From Clostridiales bacterium (GTDB lineage: Bacteria > Bacillota_A > Clostridia > Christensenellales > Aristaeellaceae), in contig JAAYZL010000339.1 of assembly GCA_012514855.1 (NCBI GenBank), forward strand, positions 1 through 12,706: 12,706 bases of DNA. The letters are read 5' to 3'. The notes beneath the pieces were generated by a model that worked only from the letters and a program-made list of their open reading frames with translations, was not told where the DNA came from and did not search any database. Both the position numbers and the translations under genes were made by a program. Shown here piece after piece: positions 1 through 5,457 of the stretch (its first letter is position 1; each line of letters begins with the position of its first letter).

Positions 1-196
1 CGCGCCCCTGCTCGATGGAGATCACGTCCATCATCTGGAGCTTTTTCAGGCTCTCCCGCACCGTCACGCGGCTGACGTCGTAGCTCCTGCAGAGCTCGGC
101 CTCCGCCGGCAGCCGGTCGCCCGCCGCATAGACGCGGTTTACGACCTTCGAGAATATGTCGTCGACGATCGCGTCGCACTTTGATTTGAACTGCAT
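1..196 (-). CDS. GntR-family transcriptional regulator, N-terminal part (partial, runs off the left edge)
   Basis: Only the first 65 residues are present. They form the winged helix-turn-helix of the GntR superfamily: residues 26-35 read GDRLPAEAEL, the recognition helix region is SYDVSRVTVRESLKKL (38-53), and the wing begins at MDVISIEQGR (56-65). Proteins of this class bind operator DNA as dimers, and an effector-binding domain follows; that domain lies outside the window, so the subfamily (HutC, FadR and so on) and the ligand cannot be told. The ATG at 194-196 is preceded by a modest AGGTG Shine-Dalgarno. A very strong promoter and several dyads lie just upstream, which suggests autoregulation (inference). 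The upstream gene on the same strand is separated by a terminator, so this gene starts its own transcript. Confidence 0.9.
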   Translation of the reverse strand, partial: MQFKSKCDAIVDDIFSKVVNRVYAAGDRLPAEAELCRSYDVSRVTVRESLKKLQMMDVISIEQGR

Positions 197-246
197 GAGC
201 GCACCTGCCTTGCCGCAACCGAAACCCTCTTGCTTTTAATGTTAAG

Positions 247-275
247 AGTATATTGCGCCGACCGCGCCGTGTCAA
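247..275 (-). promoter_or_regulatory. Sigma-A promoter of the gntR-type gene
   Basis: Read on the minus strand: a perfect -35 TTGACA (270-275), a 17-nt spacer, and -10 TATACT (247-252). Imperfect dyad CTTTTAATGTTAAGAG (233-248) covers the likely start point. Dyads GCGAATTTCGC (276-286) and AAACTGTAACAGTTT (287-301) sit immediately upstream of the -35 box. These are candidate operator or activator sites. Confidence 0.8.
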
Positions 276-333
276 GCGAATTTCGCAAACTGTAACAGTT
301 TTTTCATAATATCATATGATGGGTATGCATCGG

Positions 334-362
334 AAAAGGGCCGCGGCGATTTGCCGCGGCCC
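334..362 (-). terminator. Rho-independent terminator after the GNAT gene
   Basis: A perfect 10-bp GC stem GGGCCGCGGC/GCCGCGGCCC with a 5-nt loop (338-362) is followed on the minus strand by TTTT (334-337). It lies 5 bp downstream of the acetyltransferase stop and isolates that gene from the downstream gntR-type gene. Confidence 0.85.
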
Positions 363-367
363 GCGAT

Positions 368-814
368 TCAGAGATCCCTCTTGAGGTAGATCATGTCGAC
401 CAATTGCTTCCCGTCTTCGATGATCGGCCGATCGTAGTTGTCGACAAAAAAGTTCTCTACGGTGTGCGAATAGACGAACCCGCAGCGGTTGTAAAACCCG
501 AGCGTGAGCGGGCTGTCGCCGGTTCCGACGTAGAGCGCCTTCGCGGATTCGCGGCAGTGCCTGACGACGTGTTCGATCAGCGCCCGCCCGTATCCCATCC
601 TCTGGTATTCGGGGACGGTGGCGATGTTCTTGATCTCGCGATTGCCGTCCCCCTCGTCCGTGACGACGGCGACCGCGCGCAGATCGTCGTCGAACAGCGC
701 GAACATCTCGCCCCGGTCGAGGTATTTCTCGACCATGCTCTCCTGCTCGTCCGCGAGCAGCAGCAGATTCATGTATCCGCGCTTGTCCCTTTCCTCGACC
801 CGAATGATCCGCAT
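368..814 (-). CDS. GNAT-family N-acetyltransferase
   Basis: A 148-residue single-domain protein of the GCN5-related acetyltransferase fold, transferring an acetyl group from acetyl-CoA to an amine; the substrate is unknown. The acetyl-CoA binding motif is EYQRMGYGRALIEH (69-82), following the beta-4 strand IKNIATVP (61-68). The C-terminal motif B is FYNRCGF (107-113), with the usual Tyr/Asn near the CoA thiol. Two adjacent ATGs are possible (815-817 and 812-814). I chose the second because GGAGG (821-825) is 6 nt from it but only 3 nt from the first. The gene is monocistronic: it has its own extended -10 promoter, a leader hairpin, and a terminator right after the stop. Fold assignment is secure; specificity is not. 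Confidence 0.92.
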   Translation of the reverse strand: MRIIRVEERDKRGYMNLLLLADEQESMVEKYLDRGEMFALFDDDLRAVAVVTDEGDGNREIKNIATVPEYQRMGYGRALIEHVVRHCRESAKALYVGTGDSPLTLGFYNRCGFVYSHTVENFFVDNYDRPIIEDGKQLVDMIYLKRDL

Positions 815-831
815 CATATCCCTCCGGATTC

Positions 832-864
832 AGGCAATACCGCATAAATCGAGCGGTATTGCCT
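832..864. repeat. Perfect 12-bp inverted repeat in the GNAT leader
   Basis: AGGCAATACCGC (832-843) and GCGGTATTGCCT (853-864) are perfect inverted copies around a 9-nt loop. On the minus strand the hairpin lies in the 5' leader of the GNAT gene, between the promoter and the Shine-Dalgarno (821-825). On the plus strand it is followed by a T-rich run (TTATTTTT, 865-872), so it could also stop rightward transcription. No rightward gene precedes it. Confidence 0.7.
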
Positions 865-880
865 TTATTTTTCGCCCTCC

Positions 881-889
881 ATTATACCA
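881..889 (-). promoter_or_regulatory. Extended -10 promoter of the GNAT gene
   Basis: On the minus strand TGGTATAAT is a consensus -10 TATAAT (881-886) with an upstream TGn extension. No good -35 is visible at 16-18 bp, which is typical of extended -10 promoters. The predicted start is near 874, just before the leader inverted repeat. Confidence 0.6.
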
Positions 890-952
890 TGTTTTGCCAC
901 TGTGTGCACGCCTTTTTTCGGGTTTCGCCGGACAAATTACAGCCGATCAAGG

Positions 953-981
953 TTGCCAGATTCCCGCCCGCAGGCTATAAT
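953..981 (+). promoter_or_regulatory. Sigma-A promoter upstream of the MazG-like gene
   Basis: TTGCCA (953-958), 17-nt spacer, TATAAT (976-981). Transcription should start near 988, giving a leader of about 170 nt that is very GC-rich and contains hairpins such as CGCGAG/CTCGCG and AGTCGGG/CCCGACT. The interval 815-1155 between the two genes holds this promoter, the divergent GNAT promoter and this leader. A 55-codon frame (992-1159) in the leader ends in an ATGA overlap with the gene start; see findings. Confidence 0.75.
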
Positions 982-1155
982 ATCGGTATGAATGCAGGGA
1001 CGGGGGGGCCGCGAGCCGTGCCTCGCGTGGGCGGGCGGATCGCCGGTTCCGGTGGCGCATCTTCCGGGCATCGGCGCCGAGGGGGAAGTCGGGCTCCATG
1101 TCCGCGAGCCCTGGGTCAGCGTGACGGCGCTCCCCGACTGCGAACGGAGGCGGAG

Positions 1156-1479
1156 ATGAAGCATACATTCTACAACAAGCTCGTCCGCGATCGCATTCCC
1201 GGGATCATCGAGGCATCCGGGAAGCGCTGCGATACCCGCGCCCTCTCCGAAGAGGAGTATCCCGCGATGCTGAAGGCCAAGCTGCGCGAGGAAATGGCCG
1301 AATACGAGGAGAGCGGCGAGTTGGAAGAGCTGGCCGACATGCTCGAGATTCTGCACGCGCTGGCCGCGGTCGGGGGCTGCTCGCCGGAGGGGTTGGAAGA
1401 ACTGCGCGCCCGGAAAGCGGAGGAACGCGGGGGATTTGCGAAAAAAATCCTGCTGCTTGCGGTGGAGGAGGCGGACTGA
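1156..1479 (+). CDS. MazG-like / phosphoribosyl-ATP pyrophosphohydrolase-like nucleotide pyrophosphohydrolase
   Basis: A 107-residue all-alpha protein opening with the family signature YNKLVRDRIPGII (6-18). The metal-binding helices carry EExxE (E45, E46, E49) and ExxD (E58, D61), as in MazG, HisE and dUTPase-like NTP pyrophosphatases. Such small stand-alone members usually hydrolyse non-canonical or excess (d)NTPs to the monophosphate plus pyrophosphate; the exact substrate cannot be read from sequence. The start is fixed by GGAGG (1146-1150) five nt before the ATG and by the signature beginning right after it. The reading frame is open far upstream, but that extension is low-complexity leader. 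The gene ends before a convergent GerMN gene, with a shared terminator hairpin between. Confidence 0.85.
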   Translation: MKHTFYNKLVRDRIPGIIEASGKRCDTRALSEEEYPAMLKAKLREEMAEYEESGELEELADMLEILHALAAVGGCSPEGLEELRARKAEERGGFAKKILLLAVEEAD

Positions 1480-1574
1480 TTCGGAGGGTTCCGCGCGCAA
1501 TCGCGCGCGATTTCCGGCGCGCCGGAGGAGTCGGAGGCAATGCGCGGCTCATCCTTTCGGGAATCCCCGGCGCG

Positions 1575-1620
1575 AAAAAGGCGGCTATCGCCATTCGCAA
1601 TACCCGCCCTGTCGTTTTTT
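1575..1620. terminator. Terminator hairpin between convergent genes
   Basis: The stem is GGCGG (1580-1584) with CCGCC (1604-1608), a C-C mismatch, then 1586-1591 with 1597-1602 around a 5-nt loop. On the minus strand it is fully paired in the inner arm (one G-U) and followed by TTTTT (1575-1579), a good terminator for the GerMN gene. On the plus strand T6 (1615-1620) follows six bases later, so weaker termination of the MazG-like transcript is possible. The rest of 1480-1639 holds nothing else I can support. Confidence 0.75.
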
Positions 1621-1639
1621 GGGCCAACCGGAGAATCGC

Positions 1640-2644
1640 CTACAACCCGCCCTCCGGCCGAACCTTCAGATACTCTCCCTTTCGCAGCGCGATGTGTCCG
1701 GACTCGTACAGCTCGTCGTCAATCGTGAGCAGCACCCGCTCGACGCCGTAGTATTGCCCGAACGTATTCGCGACGCTCTGGAGGATCAGCGCCTCGATCC
1801 CGGAGCCTGCGTTCATATCGTCCAAAAAGGCGCGGTTCAGGTCGATGTACGCCATGCCGTCGCGGTTCAGATAGAGGCTGTTGATCCGGGTGTTTTCGGA
1901 AAACACGGGGAAGGGCGACGCGGCGCGGTAGGCGCGCTCCAGCGCGGTGCGGGTGATGTCGTTCGTCCGAAAGCGCACCGGGGCCTCCGCGGATTTCACG
2001 GTTTCGCCGTTCGCGTCCGGATAGAAGAAGCGGATCGTCCGGACGAGCTCGGCGTCCTCCTCGACCGCCGCGAGCGCGGAAATGACCTCGAAATCGCCGT
2101 ACCTGAACACGGATTTGACCAGCCCGACGCCCATCGCGTAGTAGTCCGCGGTCGTCCCGTTTTCCGACGCCGTGACCACTTCGACCGCCGTATAGTCGCC
2201 CGAGGGGGTCGAGACCGGCGCGGAGACGCTCGCAATCCGCCGCTCCCGCCCGTCGGCAAGCGCCCAACGGGTTCCCTCGACGAGCGGCTCCATCAGCAGG
2301 ATTTCGTCCGCGTTGGGCTCCTTGTTCAGGAAGTTTTCGCGGTAATAGGCTTCCTCGCGGGTATAGACGATTTTGGCCGCGCCCTCCTTGACCTCGACGA
2401 CCCGTGCCAGCACGGTGCCGCCGTTGTCGACGCGCTGCTGCATCTTGGTATCCTGCGCATAGTCGACGAAAACGTCGTAGGAGGCGTACTCGTTGCCGGT
2501 GCCCTCGTACACGTAGCGGGCGTTCGGCCGGATCGGGAAATACGCCGCGACGCCCGCCGGCTGGTCGGCGAGGCCGGACGCGCCGGGGCCGAGGATCAGT
2601 GCCAGCAAGAGGGCGAGGCAGATCAGACCGCGGTTTTTGTGCAT
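1640..2644 (-). CDS. Secreted GerMN-domain protein
   Basis: A 334-residue exported protein. The N-terminus MHKNRGLICLALLLALILGP is a signal peptide, with probable cleavage around 24-27 (ASGLAD). There is no lipobox cysteine, unlike many GerM-type lipoproteins. Residues about 35-215 form a beta-rich region (YFPIRPNARYVYEG onwards) of the kind found before GerMN in Clostridia. The C-terminal part (about 228-326) matches the GerMN domain: ALERAYRAASPFPVFSENT, the strand NSLYLNRDGMAYIDLNRAFL, then GSGIEALILQSVANTF and VERVLLTID. GerMN domains occur in sporulation/germination protein GerM and in cell-envelope proteins; the role here is unknown. The start ATG (2642-2644) has GGAGGGG 6 nt upstream; the open frame extends 29 codons further but would bury the signal peptide. 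Divergent from the DIP1984-like gene; no clear promoter of its own seen. Confidence 0.85.
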   Translation of the reverse strand: MHKNRGLICLALLLALILGPGASGLADQPAGVAAYFPIRPNARYVYEGTGNEYASYDVFVDYAQDTKMQQRVDNGGTVLARVVEVKEGAAKIVYTREEAYYRENFLNKEPNADEILLMEPLVEGTRWALADGRERRIASVSAPVSTPSGDYTAVEVVTASENGTTADYYAMGVGLVKSVFRYGDFEVISALAAVEEDAELVRTIRFFYPDANGETVKSAEAPVRFRTNDITRTALERAYRAASPFPVFSENTRINSLYLNRDGMAYIDLNRAFLDDMNAGSGIEALILQSVANTFGQYYGVERVLLTIDDELYESGHIALRKGEYLKVRPEGGL

Positions 2645-2714
2645 GGGTTTCCCCTCCTTCCGGCTATTGGACGACGGCCGCCGGGAAATCGTTGCCGGGG
2701 AAGTCGGCCGCGGC

Positions 2715-2743
2715 TTGCCAAAATCTCCCATATGGGCTATAAT
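2715..2743 (+). promoter_or_regulatory. Sigma-A promoter of the DIP1984-family gene, with a palindrome in the spacer
   Basis: TTGCCA (2715-2720), 17-nt spacer, TATAAT (2738-2743). The spacer holds the perfect 10-bp palindrome CCCATATGGG (2727-2736), ending one base before the -10. A repressor bound there would block the promoter (inference). The box spacing and sequence match the promoter at 953-981. Confidence 0.75.
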
Positions 2744-2777
2744 ACGGATGCAAAGCCATCTTTAAGGGGGTGCCGTT

Positions 2778-3233
2778 GTGAAATTGGCGGAAGCGCTTCA
2801 GTTGCGCGCGGAGCTTCAGAACAAATCCGACAGCCTGCACAAGCGAATCTGCGACAATCTCAAGGTTCCGCAGGGCGAGTCGCCGCTGGAGGACCCCGGG
2901 GAATTGTTGAGGGAGCTCCTTGCGGTGAACGATCGCCTCGCGGGCCTGATCGCCGGCGTCAACAAGCGGAACAACCTGGCGACGCTGCCGGACGGCCGCC
3001 CCCTTGCGCAGGCGCTGGTTCAGCGGGACGCGATCATGAAAAAGCGCAAGCTGCTGTCCTCCATCGCCGACAGCGCGTTTGCCAGGGAGATTCGCGTGGC
3101 GCGCATCGTCGACGTCAAGATGACCGTCATGCTCTCGATGCGCGACCTGCACGCGCAGATTGACGATCTGTCCCGGCAGTTCCGGGAGCTGGACAATGCG
3201 ATCCAGAGCGTGAACTGGTCGACGGAACTGTAG
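2778..3233 (+). CDS. DIP1984-family protein (septicolysin-like annotation)
   Basis: A 151-residue, mostly helical, soluble protein. The opening KLAEALQLRAELQNKSDSLH, the middle SPLEDPGELLRELL and the close FRELDNAIQSVNWSTEL are the recurrent features of the DIP1984 family, whose members are about 150 residues long, so this copy is full length. The biochemical role is not established; some members are annotated as septicolysin by similarity. Charged heptad-like helices suggest coiled-coil association. Translation starts at GTG (2778) with AAGGGGG (2764-2770) seven nt upstream; no ATG fits better. No convincing terminator follows. Confidence 0.85.
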   Translation: MKLAEALQLRAELQNKSDSLHKRICDNLKVPQGESPLEDPGELLRELLAVNDRLAGLIAGVNKRNNLATLPDGRPLAQALVQRDAIMKKRKLLSSIADSAFAREIRVARIVDVKMTVMLSMRDLHAQIDDLSRQFRELDNAIQSVNWSTEL

Positions 3234-3736
3234 GATTTTGGCGAGTCGGTAGCCTGTTGATGAGGGCGGGCACGCAAGGGCATGCGCCCCTTTATGCGCA
3301 GGACTGGGGCGAATGGCAGCCCCGCCAACAAATCAGCCTGACACGGTTTTTGCCACCGATCGGTGGGGTTACGGCTGACAAGTGATCGATTACGACCATG
3401 TGCCGGTTTGTCTCGGGCGAGGGTGGGCGAGGGGAATCGCCTTTTCGACAGTTCAGGGGACGCGCGGCGGGCGGGGCGGCAACGCATGCCCGGCGCGAAA
3501 ACAGAGCTTGGGTGGGGGCCCGCGGACAAAAAGGTGCGCGGCGCCCCTTTGCGGTTTCGGAATCCGGTGCGCGCCCGGTTTCCGCGCGGCGGCGGAGGCG
3601 CCCGGCGAGCGCCCTGTACCGCTGCCCGCCTGCGCCCCTTGAATCGGCGCGCGGGCCGCGCGGATTCGCGTCCGGCTTGCCAACCGAAGACCGCCCGCCT
3701 GCCCGCGAAGGGGATATGTTCCCGTTCTTTTGCTTG
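3234..3736. other. GC-rich gap with no supportable gene
   Basis: About 500 bp with open frames on both strands but no recognisable protein, ribosome binding site or start. It holds several hairpins: GGGGC/GCCCC (3306-3323), the perfect 14-bp palindrome CCACCGATCGGTGG (3353-3366) enclosed by TCAGCC/GGCTGA, and a terminator-like stem at 3526-3550. The arrangement would fit a structured RNA or a decayed gene; I recognise neither. Confidence 0.4.
3526..3550 (-). terminator. Possible second minus-strand terminator inside the gap
   Basis: On the minus strand AAAGG-G-GCG-CCG-CGC-A-CCTTTTT folds into a short hairpin followed by T5 (3528-3532). It would serve any transcript reading through the cold-shock terminator, or an RNA encoded between about 3551 and 3736. 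No promoter for such an RNA is visible. Confidence 0.35.
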
Positions 3737-3770
3737 AAAAGTCCGCCCACCCGGTTCCGGATGGACGGAC
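3737..3770 (-). terminator. Rho-independent terminator of the cold-shock gene
   Basis: On the minus strand a long hairpin (3741-3770), GTCCG/CGGAC at the base with CCA/TGG and CCGG/CCGG further in plus two G-U pairs, is followed by TTTT (3737-3740). It lies 15 bp after the csp stop codon. Confidence 0.85.
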
Positions 3771-3785
3771 GCTTTCCCCTGCCGA

Positions 3786-4001
3786 TCAGGCGGGCCGGAC
3801 GTTTGCGGCCCGGAGTTTCCCGCTGTTCTTCGGGTCGGTCTCCACGTCGAACGTGACGGCCTGGCCGTCCTTGAGCGACTTGTATCCGTTGTCGGAGACG
3901 ATGGCCGAGAAGTGCACGAACACGTCGTCGCCGCCGCTGTCGTTTGCGATGAAGCCGAAGCCCTTTTCCGCGTTGAACCATTTTACCGTACCGGTATTCA
4001 T
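3786..4001 (-). CDS. Cold-shock domain protein (CspA/CspB family)
   Basis: A 71-residue OB-fold nucleic-acid chaperone of normal length for the family. It begins [21 protein letters not shown]1 is KGFGFI (13-18) and RNP2 is VFVHF (27-31); the aromatic residues of these motifs stack on single-stranded RNA or DNA. Such proteins melt mRNA structure and promote transcription antitermination and translation in the cold or in fast growth. The ATG has a strong AGGAGG (4009-4014) at normal spacing. It is monocistronic: its own consensus promoter, a leader of about 113 nt with competing stems, and a strong terminator. The long leader is what would be expected for temperature-controlled csp mRNAs, but this was inferred from layout only. 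Divergent from yceD. Confidence 0.95.
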   Translation of the reverse strand: MNTGTVKWFNAEKGFGFIANDSGGDDVFVHFSAIVSDNGYKSLKDGQAVTFDVETDPKNSGKLRAANVRPA

Positions 4002-4115
4002 ATTGGTACCTCCTGCATTGAATTCGTTCCCGAGTACAGAGAAAATCCCCGCATCTCTGTAAACCGTTAAACTTCGATTTACACGAATACGAGGTTTACC
4101 ACTTACTTTGAACTT
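4002..4115 (-). promoter_or_regulatory. Structured 5' leader of the csp mRNA
   Basis: The leader predicted from the promoter contains two 7-bp stems: GTAAACC (4093-4099, minus-strand sense) with GGTTTAC (4059-4065), and ACAGAGA (4054-4060) with TCTCTGT (4036-4042). They share bases 4059-4060, so both cannot form completely at once. The Shine-Dalgarno lies outside either stem. Confidence 0.5.
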
Positions 4116-4121
4116 GACGCC

Positions 4122-4150
4122 AGTGTACCACCGGAGCGGTTCTTTGTCAA
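4122..4150 (-). promoter_or_regulatory. Sigma-A promoter of the csp gene
   Basis: On the minus strand: perfect -35 TTGACA (4145-4150), 17-nt spacer, -10 TACACT (4122-4127). Transcription would start near 4115. Confidence 0.75.
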
Positions 4151-4202
4151 ATGAAGATTTGGGTTTTCGGGGATGAGAGAGCCGCGATCCAGAAAAAATA
4201 AC

Positions 4203-4231
4203 TTTACAAAATTCGGCTGTTCTTGTATAAT
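4203..4231 (+). promoter_or_regulatory. Sigma-A promoter of yceD-rpmF
   Basis: TTTACA (4203-4208), 17-nt spacer, TATAAT (4226-4231). It lies 25 bp upstream of the yceD start and diverges from the csp promoter. Confidence 0.8.
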
Positions 4232-4255
4232 ATTTGAGGTTAGGGGGAAATCGAC

Positions 4256-4768
4256 TTGTCCAATACTCTGAACGTCGCCCCGGCGCTCAAGAATCCGGGG
4301 CAGCTCTATCCGTTTTCGGCGGAGATTTTCGTCGAGCCGACGGAGGTATTTGGCGAGGCGGTTTGCTTTGCGCCCGCGAGGCTCGAGGGGTCGGCGATGG
4401 GCGCGGGCGAGTCGGTGAAGCTGCGCGGCAGCTTGACGGGCGAGGCGGTCATGCACTGCGCGCGCTGCCTTTGCGAGGTTCGCATTCCGATCCGGGTCGA
4501 CGTGGACGAGACCTTCTCCCGCGCGGCGAGCCCGGACGAGCCCGACCGCTACCCGTTCGAGGGCTCGGAGCTCGACCTGACGGACTGCGCGCACGATCTG
4601 CTCGTATTGGAGCTGCCGATTCGCGCGGTCTGCTCGGAGGGCTGCAAGGGGCTCTGCCCCGCCTGCGGTGCGAACCGCAATTTAAATTCCTGCACATGCC
4701 TGGAGGGTGGGGTTGCAAATCCCTTTTCGGCATTGAAAGCAATGGTTGAAAACGACGAGGAGGTGTAA
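4256..4768 (+). CDS. yceD: YceD family (DUF177) protein, probable 23S rRNA accumulation factor
   Basis: A 170-residue cytoplasmic protein of the DUF177 family, which in bacteria and plastids is linked to 23S rRNA accumulation and is typically encoded just before ribosomal protein L32. The family core is visible as [22 protein letters not shown] (66-87; C68 and C71), and [22 protein letters not shown] (105-126) followed by a cysteine-rich tail C126, C130, C134, C137, C146, C148 that probably binds zinc. I chose the TTG start at 4256 because AGGGGG (4242-4247) lies 8 nt upstream and the promoter fits. The stop codon overlaps the rpmF ribosome-binding region, and rpmF starts 2 nt later, so the two are translated from one message. 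Confidence 0.9.
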   Translation: MSNTLNVAPALKNPGQLYPFSAEIFVEPTEVFGEAVCFAPARLEGSAMGAGESVKLRGSLTGEAVMHCARCLCEVRIPIRVDVDETFSRAASPDEPDRYPFEGSELDLTDCAHDLLVLELPIRAVCSEGCKGLCPACGANRNLNSCTCLEGGVANPFSALKAMVENDEEV

Positions 4769-4770
4769 CA

Positions 4771-4968
4771 ATGGCCACACCGAAGGGAAAAATATCCAAG
4801 GCGAGAAAGCACTCGCGCCGCAGCGCGCACTGGAAGCTTGCCGCGCCGGGGATTGTCAAGTGCACCCGCTGCGCGAAGATGAAGCTCAGCCACCGCGTCT
4901 GCAAGCACTGCGGTTATTATGACGGGCAGCAGGTCATCACGGTCGAGGAAAAGAAGGCCAACAAGTAG
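4771..4968 (+). CDS. rpmF: 50S ribosomal protein L32
   Basis: A 65-residue basic ribosomal protein of the large subunit. It opens MATPKGKISKARKHSRRSAH, the classic L32 start, and carries an intact zinc ribbon CTRC...VCKHC (CxxC, 9 residues, CxxC), so this is the zinc-dependent (C+) form. GGAGG (4759-4763) sits 7 nt before the ATG. The gene follows yceD by 2 nt and is closed by a terminator. In many Clostridia plsX or fapR comes next; here they do not, so the usual link to lipid synthesis genes is absent at this locus. Confidence 0.98.
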   Translation: MATPKGKISKARKHSRRSAHWKLAAPGIVKCTRCAKMKLSHRVCKHCGYYDGQQVITVEEKKANK

Positions 4969-4982
4969 CGGTTTTCCGCAGA

Positions 4983-5007
4983 AGTCGACGTCGTGGCGTC
5001 GGCTTTT
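4983..5007 (+). terminator. Rho-independent terminator of yceD-rpmF
   Basis: AGTCGACG (4983-4990) pairs with CGTCGGCT (4997-5004), one G-U, around a 6-nt loop, and is followed by TTT to 5007. It starts 14 bp after the rpmF stop. A TGCTATAT extended -10-like box (5007-5014) directly after it may start the yjbQ-radC transcript. Confidence 0.75.
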
Positions 5008-5040
5008 GCTATATATCGGCATAGACACGGAGGAAGGCGC

Positions 5041-5457
5041 ATGAAAAGCCATCGCAAGGAGCTCAGCTTCAACATCCCGGCGCGCCGCGCCCTTGTGAAC
5101 ATCACGCGCGACGTGCAGGCGGCCGTCGACGAGAGCGGCATCCGCGAGGGGCTGTGCCTCGTAAACGCGATGCACATCACCGCGAGCGTGTTCGTCAACG
5201 ACGACGAGAGTGGCCTGCACCAGGACTTCGAGGCATGGCTGGAGGGGCTCGCGCCCGAGAAGCCGTACAGCCGCTACCGCCACAACGGCTATGAGGACAA
5301 CGCGGACGCGCACCTGAAGCGCACGATCATGGGGCGGGAGGTCGTCGCCGCCGTGACGGGCGGCAGGCTCGACTTCGGCCCGTGGGAGCAGATTTTTTAC
5401 TATGAGTTCGATGGGAAGCGGCAAAAGCGAGTGCTCGTCAAGGTCATCGGGGAGTAG
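5041..5457 (+). CDS. YjbQ/UPF0047 family protein (secondary thiamine-phosphate synthase type)
   Basis: A 138-residue protein, the normal length for the UPF0047/YjbQ family. Members have weak thiamine-phosphate synthase activity, though their physiological role is uncertain. Family landmarks are present: [22 protein letters not shown] (42-63, usual HTTA..INEN..G), [20 protein letters not shown] (79-98), and the C-terminal strands [17 protein letters not shown] (109-125) and VLVKVIGE. H45, H81 and H91 are the likely metal ligands. The usual GTWQ is GPWE here. The ATG has GGAGG (5029-5033) 7 nt upstream. The downstream radC-like frame opens inside its last codons, suggesting co-transcription and translational coupling. 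Confidence 0.9.
   Translation: MKSHRKELSFNIPARRALVNITRDVQAAVDESGIREGLCLVNAMHITASVFVNDDESGLHQDFEAWLEGLAPEKPYSRYRHNGYEDNADAHLKRTIMGREVVAAVTGGRLDFGPWEQIFYYEFDGKRQKRVLVKVIGE

Noticed and set aside
312..847. Alternative frames over the GNAT gene on both strands
   Set aside because: They are shadows of the acetyltransferase, which has clear family motifs and a good ribosome binding site.
1482..1640. Protein-like plus-strand frame (LILSGIPGAKKAAIAIRN) between the MazG-like and GerMN genes
   Set aside because: It has no start codon or ribosome binding site, contains the terminator hairpin, and continues antisense into the GerMN gene.
1436..3163. Long plus-strand open frame (575 codons)
   Set aside because: It runs antisense through the GerMN gene and out of frame through the DIP1984-family gene. 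It is a product of the high GC content and has no family features.
3292..3981. Minus-strand 229-codon frame covering csp and the gap
   Set aside because: It overlaps the csp gene and its terminator in another frame, has arginine-rich composition, and shows no recognisable domain.
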